This document shows positions 12,991-20,359 of a DNA stretch of 32,594 nt, in pieces. Within the stretch, counting starts at the first letter, position 1, and every line of letters starts with the position of its first letter. Source of the DNA: an uncultured delta proteobacterium (GTDB lineage: Bacteria; Myxococcota_A; Polyangia; Haliangiales; Haliangiaceae); NCBI GenBank assembly GCA_900696455.1, contig CAADGB010000239.1, positions 1-32,594 of the forward strand, given 5' to 3'. The position numbers and the translations under genes were made by a program. The notes under the pieces are model-generated. The model was not told where the DNA came from and made no database searches. It was given only the letters and a program-made list of their open reading frames with translations.

Positions 12991-14469
12991 ATGGTGGTCG
13001 GGTCGTACGGTGGCGTCGAACGGTCCGTCGGGCGCGATGGGCTCGACGCGCTGGCGCACGCCGCCGCCGCCGCCCTCGGCGTACCCATGGTGTTGATCAG
13101 CACCTTCGCGGCCGATCGCCAGGAGCTGGTCGGCGCGGCCGGCCTGGGCGCTGGTCAACCCCGCGTCCTCCACGACGCCGCGGTGAGCCCGCTGTGCCGC
13201 CACGTCCACGCCCACGATCGGCCTGCGATCGTCCACGACGCGCGCCGCCGTATCGCCGCCGGTGACCGCGCGCTCGCCGAGCTCGGCGTGGTCGGGTATG
13301 CCGGCGTGCCGATCCGCCGCGGTGCGCTGGTGGACGGCGTGGTGGCCGCCGTCGACCATCAGGTGCGGGCGTGGACCGCGCGCGACATCCGGATCCTCCG
13401 CGATCACGCCGAGGTCGCCGCGGCGCTCCTGGCGTCCGACGACGAGCGGCGCATGCGGGCGACGGCCGATCGCGCCCTCGGCCAGGAGCGCGCCCTCGCG
13501 AGCCTGCTCCTGCTCGCCGCTGGAGACGCCACCGTCGACGCGGTGCTGGTCGCGCTCGCCCGGCACGCCGGCGCGGCGTTCGCCGACGTGGTCGCGATCG
13601 ACGTGCCCGGCCGGGTTCGGGTGCGGGCGTGGCACGCCGCGGAGCTGCGCTTCCAGCCGCTGGTCCGCGACGGGAGCTGGCCGATCGACACCGACCGCTT
13701 CGTCCAGGGAGCGATCCTGGCGACCGGGCCGCAGTGGCTCGACGATCTTGCCGGGCGCAGCGACGTCGCCATGGCCGAGCACGCGGCGGCCGCGGGCCTG
13801 CGTTCGGCCGTGGCCCTCGCGGTGCCGGGGCGGGCCTCGGTGGTCGAGCTGCTGTTCGTCGAGCGTACGCAGGCGCGGGACGAGATCGAGCGCGCGCTGA
13901 CCGGGGTCGCCGCGCTCCTCGGCCACGCCCTGGCCAGATCGCTGGTGCCGCCCGGCGCCGAGCGACGCACCGCCGAGCTCGAGGTCATCGCGCTCCACGA
14001 CGATCTCACCGGGCTGCTCAACCGGCGTGGCTTCTTCGCGCTCGGCAGCAGCCAGCTCGCGACCGCGCGTCGCAAGCGCCTGGCCGGGGTACTGATCTAC
14101 GTCGATCTCGACGGGCTCAAGGGCGTCAACGACGACCTCGGCCACGCCTCGGGCGACGAGCTCCTGCGAGACGCGGCCGGGGTGCTCCGCCGCATCTTCG
14201 GGGATGCCGACGCCATCGCCCGCATCGGGGGCGATGAGTTCGTCGTGCTGGTCACCGACCCGGTCACCCCGGACCTCGGCGCGATCGGCGCGCGCCTCGG
14301 CGCCGAGCTGCACCGCCTCAACCGGACGCGAGCCCCCCTCCCCCCGGTGCGGTGGAGCCTGGGCGCGGTCGGCTTCGAACCGGGCTCCGCCCCGGGCCTC
14401 GACGCGCTCCTGTCCGAGGCCGACGCGCGCATGTACGCGAGCAAGCGCCGACAGCAGGTCCCCTCGTGA
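12991..14469 (+). CDS. Diguanylate cyclase with two GAF-like domains
   Basis: 492 residues, soluble. Residues about 15-150 form a GAF-like domain (GVPMVLISTFAADRQELVGA, then SPLCRHV). Residues about 165-310 form a second GAF-like domain. Residues about 335-490 form a GGDEF domain starting HDDLTGLLNRRGFF. The active site is an intact GGDEF (413-417), so it should make c-di-GMP from two GTP. The inhibitory I-site (RxxD just upstream) is missing: G404 stands where Arg is expected, though D407 is kept. Product inhibition through this site is therefore unlikely. It diverges from the PilZ gene. Confidence 0.9.
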   Translation: MVVGSYGGVERSVGRDGLDALAHAAAAALGVPMVLISTFAADRQELVGAAGLGAGQPRVLHDAAVSPLCRHVHAHDRPAIVHDARRRIAAGDRALAELGVVGYAGVPIRRGALVDGVVAAVDHQVRAWTARDIRILRDHAEVAAALLASDDERRMRATADRALGQERALASLLLLAAGDATVDAVLVALARHAGAAFADVVAIDVPGRVRVRAWHAAELRFQPLVRDGSWPIDTDRFVQGAILATGPQWLDDLAGRSDVAMAEHAAAAGLRSAVALAVPGRASVVELLFVERTQARDEIERALTGVAALLGHALARSLVPPGAERRTAELEVIALHDDLTGLLNRRGFFALGSSQLATARRKRLAGVLIYVDLDGLKGVNDDLGHASGDELLRDAAGVLRRIFGDADAIARIGGDEFVVLVTDPVTPDLGAIGARLGAELHRLNRTRAPLPPVRWSLGAVGFEPGSAPGLDALLSEADARMYASKRRQQVPS

Positions 14470-14602
14470 CCCGCCGCCCATGCGCCTCGTCGTGCTGCCG
14501 GTGAGCCAGCGCCGCGCGGTCATCCTCGAGGACGTCCGCGGGCACTCGCGCGCGACGCTTCGGCTCGTCTGACCGGCCCGCCGGCCGGCCCGCACTTCGG
14601 GC

Positions 14603-14631
14603 TTGAGCCGCGAACCGGGCTCGCATAGGGT
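14603..14631 (+). promoter_or_regulatory. Sigma-70-like promoter TTGAGC-17-TAGGGT
   Basis: The -35 is TTGAGC at 14603-14608, the spacer is 17 bp, and the -10 is TAGGGT at 14626-14631. The ATG follows 10 nt later, so the 5' leader would be only a few bases. This is the clearest host promoter in the window. Confidence 0.6.
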
Positions 14632-14641
14632 GCCTCCCCAT

Positions 14642-16570
14642 ATGCGCACCCTCACCTACCTGATCCCTGTCGCGGCCCTCCTGGCCGCGGCCTGCGGCGG
14701 CGACGACGGCGACGACGGCAACAACCCGGACGCCGGCCCGGATGCCCCCACCGGCGGCGCCTGTGGCGTCGAGGCCACCACGCTCTCGACCTACCCGGCC
14801 ACGTTCAGCGGCGCCGTGGTCGGCGCCGGCGACGACCTCGACGTGGGCGCGGGCGCCTGCGCCGACGAGCGCGGGTACTACGGCCCGTACGGCGAGGATC
14901 AGGTGATCGCGCTGACCGGCCTCACCGCCGGCGCGACCTACGTGGTCGAGCTCGACACCGAGGAGGACCTGGGGGTCTACGTCACCACGACCTGCGCCGG
15001 CGGCGCGCCGGCCACCGGCGCCTGCCTGCTCCTCGTCGATCAGAGCCTCGCCTTCGAGCGCGGCGAGTTCGTCGCCCCCGCCGGCGGCGCCGCGTTCCTG
15101 ATCGTCGACACCGCCGACGGCGTGACCCTGTCCACCGGCGCCTACACGGTCAGCGTGCGCCAGGCCGAGTGCACCACCAACCCGGAGTGCACCAGCGCCG
15201 ACGCGCCCATCTGCAGCAACTTCGAGTGCGTGCAGTGCACCACGTCGTTCCACTGCACCACCGGCGGCGCGCCGGTGTGCGACCCCGCCAGCGGCACCTG
15301 CGTGGCGGGCGGCGCCGCCTGCACCGGCGACGACGCCGGCGAGCCCGACGACGGCCCGGCCGCCGCCCGCCCCCTCGCCTTCCCCACCGCCGGCACGCCC
15401 ACCACGGTCGACGCCGCGGTCTGCAGCCTGCCCGCCACCGAGAGCGACTGGTACGAGGTGACGGCCCCTGCCGCCGGCGGCCTGCGCATCGCCGCGACCT
15501 GGACCGTCACCGCCGACCTCGACATCCGCGTCCACGACGCGGCCGGCAACCGCGTGGCCGCCGGCTTCTCCACCGTCGCGATGTCGGAGACGCTCCTGGC
15601 CAGCCTGCCCGCCGCCGGCGACTACTACATCGAGGTCTTCCGCTACGCCCCCATGAACGACGCGGCCGCCACCGCGTACACCCTGACCCTGTCGCTGCCC
15701 GAGTGCTCGACCGCGTTCGACTGCACCACCGCCGGCGAGCCGGTGTGCGCGGTCGGCGAGTGCGTGGCGGGGCCGGCCCAGTGCACCGGCGACGACGCCG
15801 GCGACGCCGGCACCGGCGACGACGGCCCGGCCGGCGCCCGCGATCTGACCGGCGCCATCGGGGTGGCCACCTCGCTCCCCGGCGCGATCTGCAACACCCC
15901 CGGCACCGAGCGCGACTGGTACCGCGTCACCACCGCGGCCGACGGCGAGGGCCTGGTCGCCAGCCTGAGCTGGACCGGCACCGCCGACCTCGACGTCTAC
16001 GTCTACGACGACGAGGGCAACCTGCTCGGCCTGTCGTGGTGGGTCAACCCCGAGGTCGTGACCCTCAGCCACCTGCCCGCCGGCACGTACTACCTGATGA
16101 TCGCCAACGCCGGCGCGGCCACGACCGCGGCCCACGCCTACGACCTGTCGGTCACCCGCACCGCGGTCCAGACCTGCACCACCAGCGCCGACTGCGCCGC
16201 CGTCCACTCGACCCAGCTCTACCGCGGCGCATGCACCAGCGGGGTCTGCGAGTTCATCCCGGCCGGCGCCCGCGCCGCCGGCGCCGCCTGCGACTCCGGC
16301 GACGACTGCACCTCGGGCCAGTGCAGCTACATCGCCTTCGAGTCCGACGCCCACCTCAGCGTGTGCACGACGACCTGCACCAGCAGCGCCGAGTGCGCCA
16401 GCCTCGGCAGCGGCTACGCCTGCACCACCGGCTTCACCACCAACGTCTGTCTGCCGGCCTGCGACAGCGATCTCGAGTGCGGCGTCAACGCCAACAGCTC
16501 GACCCTGACCACCGGCCAGCCGTGGGACTACTTCACCTGCACGGTGGCCACCGGCGCCTGTAGCCCCTGA
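14642..16570 (+). CDS. Cys-rich lipoprotein with two PPC-like domains
   Basis: 642 residues. The start at 14642 gives a clean lipoprotein signal (MRTLTYLIPVAALLAAAC, lipid Cys18) followed by acidic Gly/Asp. There are two beta-sandwich regions of the bacterial pre-peptidase C-terminal type: the first contains DWYEVTAPAAGG and TADLDIRVHDAAGN with LPAAGDYYIEV, the second DWYRVTTAADGEG and TADLDVYVYDDEGN with LPAGTYYLMI. Short Cys-rich segments (CTTNPEC, CVQCTTSFHCTTGG, CTTSADC) lie between them and fill the C-terminus (after about residue 515). No catalytic domain is seen. It is likely a surface or outer-membrane lipoprotein, typical of myxobacteria. Confidence 0.8.
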   Translation: MRTLTYLIPVAALLAAACGGDDGDDGNNPDAGPDAPTGGACGVEATTLSTYPATFSGAVVGAGDDLDVGAGACADERGYYGPYGEDQVIALTGLTAGATYVVELDTEEDLGVYVTTTCAGGAPATGACLLLVDQSLAFERGEFVAPAGGAAFLIVDTADGVTLSTGAYTVSVRQAECTTNPECTSADAPICSNFECVQCTTSFHCTTGGAPVCDPASGTCVAGGAACTGDDAGEPDDGPAAARPLAFPTAGTPTTVDAAVCSLPATESDWYEVTAPAAGGLRIAATWTVTADLDIRVHDAAGNRVAAGFSTVAMSETLLASLPAAGDYYIEVFRYAPMNDAAATAYTLTLSLPECSTAFDCTTAGEPVCAVGECVAGPAQCTGDDAGDAGTGDDGPAGARDLTGAIGVATSLPGAICNTPGTERDWYRVTTAADGEGLVASLSWTGTADLDVYVYDDEGNLLGLSWWVNPEVVTLSHLPAGTYYLMIANAGAATTAAHAYDLSVTRTAVQTCTTSADCAAVHSTQLYRGACTSGVCEFIPAGARAAGAACDSGDDCTSGQCSYIAFESDAHLSVCTTTCTSSAECASLGSGYACTTGFTTNVCLPACDSDLECGVNANSSTLTTGQPWDYFTCTVATGACSP

Positions 16571-16617
16571 GGCACGGCGCCAGCCCGGGGGCGCGAGCGC
16601 GCTCCCCGGCGGCGGTC

Positions 16618-16656
16618 GCGACGAGCCTGCGCTCCACCCGGAGGCAGGCTCGTCGC
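16618..16656. terminator. Strong hairpin between convergent genes
   Basis: A perfect 13-bp stem (16618-16630 with 16644-16656, core GACGAGCCTGC/GCAGGCTCGTC) and a 13-nt loop lie between the ends of the genes at 16570 and 16772. There is no clear T-run on either side. It is probably a bidirectional terminator or mRNA-end stabiliser. Confidence 0.55.
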
Positions 16657-16697
16657 CGTTTCGGCGGCGACCGGGTCGGCCGCGCCGGTCGGCGACC

Positions 16698-16749
16698 CGG
16701 TCGGTCGCGCCGGTCGGTCGCGCCGGTCGGTCGCGCCGGTCGGTCGCGC
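16698..16749 (+). repeat. Four tandem copies of a 13-bp repeat
   Basis: CGGTCGGTCGCGC is repeated four times without mismatch (starts 16698, 16711, 16724, 16737), with partial copies on both sides. It sits in the non-coding gap between convergent genes. No function is evident. Confidence 0.9.
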
Positions 16750-16771
16750 CGGTGGACGACCCGGCCCGACC

Positions 16772-17869
16772 CTACGGCAGGGTCGGCTCGGTCAGGTCGC
16801 CGCAGTCGAGCGCGCTCATGAACGCGACCAGGTCGGCCAGCTCGGCCGCGGTCAGGTTCTTGGAGCCGAGCAGCGCCGACAGGTTCTTGTTGGCCTGGGC
16901 GCCGTTGGCCATGTAGGCCACGGCCTCGGCCAGGGTCGCGATCGAGCCGTCGTGGAAGTACGGCGCGCTGCGCGCGACGTTGCGCAGGGTCGGCACCTTG
17001 AAGGCCGCCCAGTCCGACGGGTTGCCGGTCACCGCCTGGCGGCCGACGTCGACGTCCTGCTCGGCCTTGCCGGCGGTGCCGATGCCGGCGTTGAAGTACA
17101 CGCCGCCCTCGACCTGCATCGCGATCGAGAAGTGCGGCGGGGTGTGGCAGGCGCTGCACTGACCCTTGCCGAGGAAGACGTCGAGGCCGCGCTGCTGCGC
17201 CTCGGTGAGCGCCGCCTTGTCGCCCTTCGCGAAGCGGTCGTAAGCGGTGTCGGCGCACACCATCGTGCGCATGTACGCCGCCAGCGCGCCGGCGATACGA
17301 TCGGGGCTGGCGGCGGCGTCGCCGTAGGCGGCCTGGAACAGGGGCTGGTAGCCGGCGATCTTGCCGACCTCGGCCGCCTTCGCCCCCAGGTTGTCCTTGC
17401 CGACGCCGAGGTTGCCGCCGGCCCACGCCGCGGTCGCCTGCTCCTCGAGAGTGGCGGCGCGCCCATCCCAGTAGAAGCCGCCCTTCTGGTAGCCGATGTT
17501 CCACAGCACCGGCGAGTGGCGGGTGAGCTTCTTGTCACCGGGGCCGATCGCGATCGGATCCGCTCCTCCCGAGCCGTTCTCGTTCATGTGGCACGAGTAG
17601 CAGGAGCGCGAGCCGTCGACCGACAACCGCTTGTCGAAGAAGAGCGCGTGCCCGAGCGCGATCTTGGCGTCGCGCGCCGGATCGTCGGGCAGGGTCAGCG
17701 CCGGCATCGCCTGCAGCGCGCCCTGCGACGGCCGCGTCACCGGGGGCGGGGCCGCGGTGCCCGCGCCGGCGGTGCCGGTGCCGGTGGCGCCGCCGGCGGG
17801 CGCTTCCTTCTTCTTGCATGCGGCGACGCTCGCGGCGATCGCCAGGGCCAGGACCGTCATCCTCGTCAT
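16772..17869 (-). CDS. Di-haem cytochrome c peroxidase family (MauG/CcpA) lipoprotein
   Basis: 365 residues from the ATG at 17869. The signal (VLALAIAASVAAC, lipid Cys18) is followed by Lys and a Gly/Ala/Pro linker (20-50). Two haem c motifs are present: C90-x-x-C93-H94 (SCYSCH) and C238-x-x-C241-H242 (QCSACH). Typical family segments are visible: LGHALFFDKRLS, FYWDGRAATLEEQ, LRNVARSAPYFHDG. These proteins reduce hydrogen peroxide or oxidise partners in the periplasm. The family is certain; the substrate is not. TAGCCT lies 7 nt before the start, so the mRNA is probably leaderless. Confidence 0.9.
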   Translation of the reverse strand: MTRMTVLALAIAASVAACKKKEAPAGGATGTGTAGAGTAAPPPVTRPSQGALQAMPALTLPDDPARDAKIALGHALFFDKRLSVDGSRSCYSCHMNENGSGGADPIAIGPGDKKLTRHSPVLWNIGYQKGGFYWDGRAATLEEQATAAWAGGNLGVGKDNLGAKAAEVGKIAGYQPLFQAAYGDAAASPDRIAGALAAYMRTMVCADTAYDRFAKGDKAALTEAQQRGLDVFLGKGQCSACHTPPHFSIAMQVEGGVYFNAGIGTAGKAEQDVDVGRQAVTGNPSDWAAFKVPTLRNVARSAPYFHDGSIATLAEAVAYMANGAQANKNLSALLGSKNLTAAELADLVAFMSALDCGDLTEPTLP

Positions 17870-17876
17870 GGCCGCG

Positions 17877-17882
17877 AGGCTA
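17877..17882 (-). promoter_or_regulatory. TAGCCT, -10-like hexamer
   Basis: Read on the minus strand, it ends 7 nt before the ATG at 17869. There is no ribosome-binding site. It follows the same pattern as the neighbouring lipoprotein genes. Confidence 0.45.
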
Positions 17883-17902
17883 GCGCACAACGATCGACGC
17901 GC

Positions 17903-18319
17903 CTACTCCGGGCGGGCGCCCTCACCCGCCTCGGTCTGCGGGCTGGCGTGCCGGAGGCACTCGAGCAGCGGCGCGCACTCGCGCTCCTCGCGCATGCAGA
18001 CCTCGTACACCCGGACCTGGCGCGACGACAGCGTGTCGGCGGTGCAGGACGCGATGAACTCGCGGGTGTGCACCGGCGCGGTCTTCTCGATGTCGAGCTC
18101 GGCCAGGGCCTCGGGCGTCATCGTCGCCCGGGCGTCGGCGATCGCGCACTCGGTCAGCCGCGGCCCCAGCGCCTCGCACGCCGCCGCCTGGCGCCGCTCG
18201 AGCTCGCTCGGCCCCGGCGGCAGCGGCGCCTCCCGGGGGCCCTGCCCTCCCTTCGGGCCGCAGGCGGCCACCCCGAGCAGCAGGGTCACGGCGAGGGCGG
18301 CGGAGGGCGAGGAGCGCAT
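17903..18319 (-). CDS. Small Cys-rich lipoprotein, first of two
   Basis: 138 residues. The lipoprotein signal is MRSSPSAALAVTLLLGVAAC, then GPKGG. The mature part is helical and has six or more cysteines in pairs (AACEALGPRLTEC, then FIASC, VCMREERECAPLLEC). Function unknown; the Cys spacing and overall plan resemble the lipoprotein encoded at 18430. Such small Cys-paired lipoproteins are common in this group of bacteria. TAGGCT lies 8 nt before the ATG. It shares direction with the peroxidase gene, whose start is 34 bases from its stop. Confidence 0.7.
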   Translation of the reverse strand: MRSSPSAALAVTLLLGVAACGPKGGQGPREAPLPPGPSELERRQAAACEALGPRLTECAIADARATMTPEALAELDIEKTAPVHTREFIASCTADTLSSRQVRVYEVCMREERECAPLLECLRHASPQTEAGEGARPE

Positions 18320-18327
18320 CGCGGACG

Positions 18328-18333
18328 AGCCTA
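18328..18333 (-). promoter_or_regulatory. TAGGCT, -10-like hexamer
   Basis: It ends 8 nt before the ATG at 18319 on the minus strand. There is no Shine-Dalgarno. Confidence 0.45.
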
Positions 18334-18429
18334 CCATCGTCGCCAGGACACGGCGGCGGCGCCGACGTTGCAGGCCGCGTCCGCGCCCGGCGCCGGCGGC
18401 GCGGGGCGCCACCATGGCCGCTGGCGGTG

Positions 18430-18825
18430 TCAGCGCCCGGCGCCGGCGGCCGCGCCGAAGCGCCGGCCCTCGCTGCCCTCGTCGTCGAGCGGGGCCAGGC
18501 AGTCGCGCTCGAGCTGGGCCACCCCGGTCGCCGCCCGCGCGCACGCCACCACGCGGGCCGGCGCCTCGCGGCACTCCGCCAGCACCAGCTCGGTGTTGTC
18601 GGCGACCTCCTCGGCGGTCAGGCCGTCGGGCCCGGCCTCGGCCTGGTAGAGCGCGCGCACCGTCGGCGCCAGCTCCGCGCACGCCGCGGGATCGCCGCCA
18701 CCGCCGCCACCGCCGTCGCCGCCGATCGCCGCCCCGCCCGCCCGCGGCTTGCACGCACAGGCGGCCAGGCCCAGGGTCACGGCCAGGGACGCGGAGCCCA
18801 GGAGCCGGCCGACGATCGCGCGCAT
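18430..18825 (-). CDS. Small Cys-rich lipoprotein, second of two
   Basis: 131 residues from the ATG at 18825. The signal (LLGSASLAVTLGLAAC) is followed by ACKPR and a Gly-rich linker (GGDGGGGGGG). The mature part has four cysteines in a helical frame (AACAELAP, LAECREAP, VACARA, LERDCLAP). It is probably a distant paralogue of the protein encoded at 17903 (similar AAC-x-x-L-x-P opening and TxEE/TPEA helix). Function unknown. It is exported and probably attached to the outer membrane. TACGCT lies 8 nt before the start. Confidence 0.65.
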   Translation of the reverse strand: MRAIVGRLLGSASLAVTLGLAACACKPRAGGAAIGGDGGGGGGGDPAACAELAPTVRALYQAEAGPDGLTAEEVADNTELVLAECREAPARVVACARAATGVAQLERDCLAPLDDEGSEGRRFGAAAGAGR

Positions 18826-18833
18826 CGCCGGCG

Positions 18834-18839
18834 AGCGTA
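18834..18839 (-). promoter_or_regulatory. TACGCT, -10-like hexamer
   Basis: It ends 8 nt before the ATG at 18825 on the minus strand. There is no Shine-Dalgarno. Confidence 0.4.
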
Positions 18840-18880
18840 GCACCAGCCGCCGGGGTCGCGGCGCGGAGCTCGCGAGGGGA

Positions 18881-19645
18881 TCAGGCCGGCTCGAAGCCGC
18901 CGACGGCGAACGGCGGCGCCGCCAGGCGCTCCGGATGATCGAGCTGGAAGCGCAGGGGCGTCACGCTCACCACGCCGTCGGCGACGGTGTTGCAGTCGCT
19001 GCCCGGCCGGTCGTCGTGGCCGATCGCGCCGCCGCCGATCCAGTAGTACGGCCGCCCCCACGGATCGGCGCGCTCGGTGACGTCGTCGCCGTAGTTGCGC
19101 TTGCCGAGCGTGGTCCAGGCGTAGCGGCGCTCGCCGCGCCCCGGCAGGTTGACGTTGAGCACCTCGCCGCCCGGCACCGTGCCGCTGGCGTCGCGGATGA
19201 TCGCGGCGGCGAACTCGATCGCCTGCGCGACGTGGGTGGCGCGCGGCGCGATCGACACCGCGACCCCGGCCAGCCCGCGCAGCGCGCCCTCGACCGCGCC
19301 CGCGACCGTGCCCGAGTAGAAGACGTCGGTGCCGAGGTTGTAGCCGTCGTTGGGCCCCGACACCACCAGCGCCGGCCGCCGCGGCGCCAGGCGGAGCAGC
19401 CCCAGGTAGACGCAGTCGACCGGGGTGCCCGACAGCGACCATCGCCCGGGCGCCAGCTCGCGGGCGCGCAGCGGCTTGTGCAGCGTGATGGCGTGCGACG
19501 CCGCCGAGCGCTGGCGCTCGGGCGCGACCACCAGCACGTCGGCGGTGGTGGCCAGGGCGTCGGCCAGGGCGCCCAGGAGCGGCGCGGTGACGCCGTCGTC
19601 GTTGGTCATGAGCACCAGCGGCCGGCTCGAGGCGGGGGCGGACAT
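18881..19645 (-). CDS. surE: SurE, 5'/3'-nucleotidase
   Basis: 254 residues from the ATG at 19645; a slightly longer form from 19657 is possible. The metal-binding NDDG (15-18, in LVLMTNDDGVTAPLL) is diagnostic. It is followed by VVAPERQRSAASHAIT and the family segments SGTPVDCVYLG, VVSGPNDGYNLGTDVFYSGT and AASHAITL. Family enzymes hydrolyse nucleoside 5'- and 3'-monophosphates and short polyphosphate in the cytoplasm. The length fits the family (about 250). It stands alone on this strand, next to tRNA-Pro. No TAnnnT box or good ribosome-binding site is seen. Confidence 0.92.
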   Translation of the reverse strand: MSAPASSRPLVLMTNDDGVTAPLLGALADALATTADVLVVAPERQRSAASHAITLHKPLRARELAPGRWSLSGTPVDCVYLGLLRLAPRRPALVVSGPNDGYNLGTDVFYSGTVAGAVEGALRGLAGVAVSIAPRATHVAQAIEFAAAIIRDASGTVPGGEVLNVNLPGRGERRYAWTTLGKRNYGDDVTERADPWGRPYYWIGGGAIGHDDRPGSDCNTVADGVVSVTPLRFQLDHPERLAAPPFAVGGFEPA

Positions 19646-19670
19646 CGCCGGCACCATGCCGCGCCGCCGC

Positions 19671-19710
19671 CGAAAAGAAAACCGGGACGGCCACCTGGGT
19701 GACCGTCCCG
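19671..19710 (-). terminator. Rho-independent terminator after tRNA-Pro
   Basis: Read on the minus strand, CGGGACGG and CCGTCCCG form an 8-bp stem with a 12-nt loop, followed by GTTTTCTTTTC. It starts 7 nt after the tRNA 3' end and stops its transcript before surE. Confidence 0.85.
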
Positions 19711-19716
19711 TCCCGG

Positions 19717-19790
19717 TCGGGGCGACAGGATTTGAACCTGCGACTCCCAGACCCCCAGTCTGGTGCGCTACCAGGCTGCGCTACGCCCCG
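19717..19790 (-). tRNA. tRNA-Pro (anticodon GGG)
   Basis: 74 nt with acceptor CGGGGCG/CGCCCCG, discriminator A, anticodon stem CCAGA/TCTGG around loop CTGGGGG, and T loop TTCAAAT. CCA is not encoded. Confidence 0.95.
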
Positions 19791-19892
19791 GGTGGGACGG
19801 ACGAGATACAGCATCGGGCCCCGCCCCGCAAGCTCCCGACGCTCCCGAAGTGCGCGAACCCGGCTCGCGGGCGCGCCCCGGCGGCGCGCCGC

Positions 19893-20183
<291 letters not shown>

Positions 20184-20259
20184 TCGAGCCATCCTCCGCT
20201 CGCTCCTTGCAGGCCCGCCGTGCGGCTGGGCGTGATCCGAAGGGGTGGAACGCTCAGAC

Positions 20260-20268
20260 ATTATCACA
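20260..20268 (-). promoter_or_regulatory. Extended -10 promoter candidate for ihfA
   Basis: The minus strand reads TGTGATAAT, an extended -10 (TGn plus GATAAT at 20265-20260). It lies about 76 bases before the ihfA ATG. TTGTCC stands 20 bp upstream, a poor -35 spacing. It would allow ihfA to be expressed apart from pheST. Confidence 0.5.
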
Positions 20269-20272
20269 ACTT

Positions 20273-20320
20273 GCGAACGAGTGGGGGACAAGACCGCGAG
20301 ATCTCTCGCGGATCGTTCGC
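20273..20320. repeat. Nested inverted repeats in the pheT-ihfA gap
   Basis: The outer arms are GCGAACGA (20273-20280) and TCGTTCGC (20313-20320). The inner arms are CCGCGAGA (20294-20301) and TCTCGCGG (20304-20311) with a 2-nt loop. All are perfect. They lie 40-90 bases after the pheT stop and just upstream of the ihfA -10. Possible roles are a terminator for pheST or an operator. Confidence 0.75.
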
Positions 20321-20359
20321 GCCCCGCAAGCTCGCGAGATCCCACGCGCGGACGCGCCG

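Noticed and set aside
14480-14572. A 30-codon frame after the cyclase gene
   Set aside because: Too short, with no ribosome-binding site or TAnnnT box; not supportable.
12187-14655. An 822-codon open frame on the minus strand opposite the diguanylate cyclase
   Set aside because: It crosses the tRNA and the whole GAF-GGDEF gene and has no recognisable domain; it is a GC by-product.
14318-16354. A 678-codon minus-strand frame opposite the Cys-rich lipoprotein
   Set aside because: The product is almost only Gly/Ala/Val/Arg/Asp and is antisense to a gene with a clear signal peptide.
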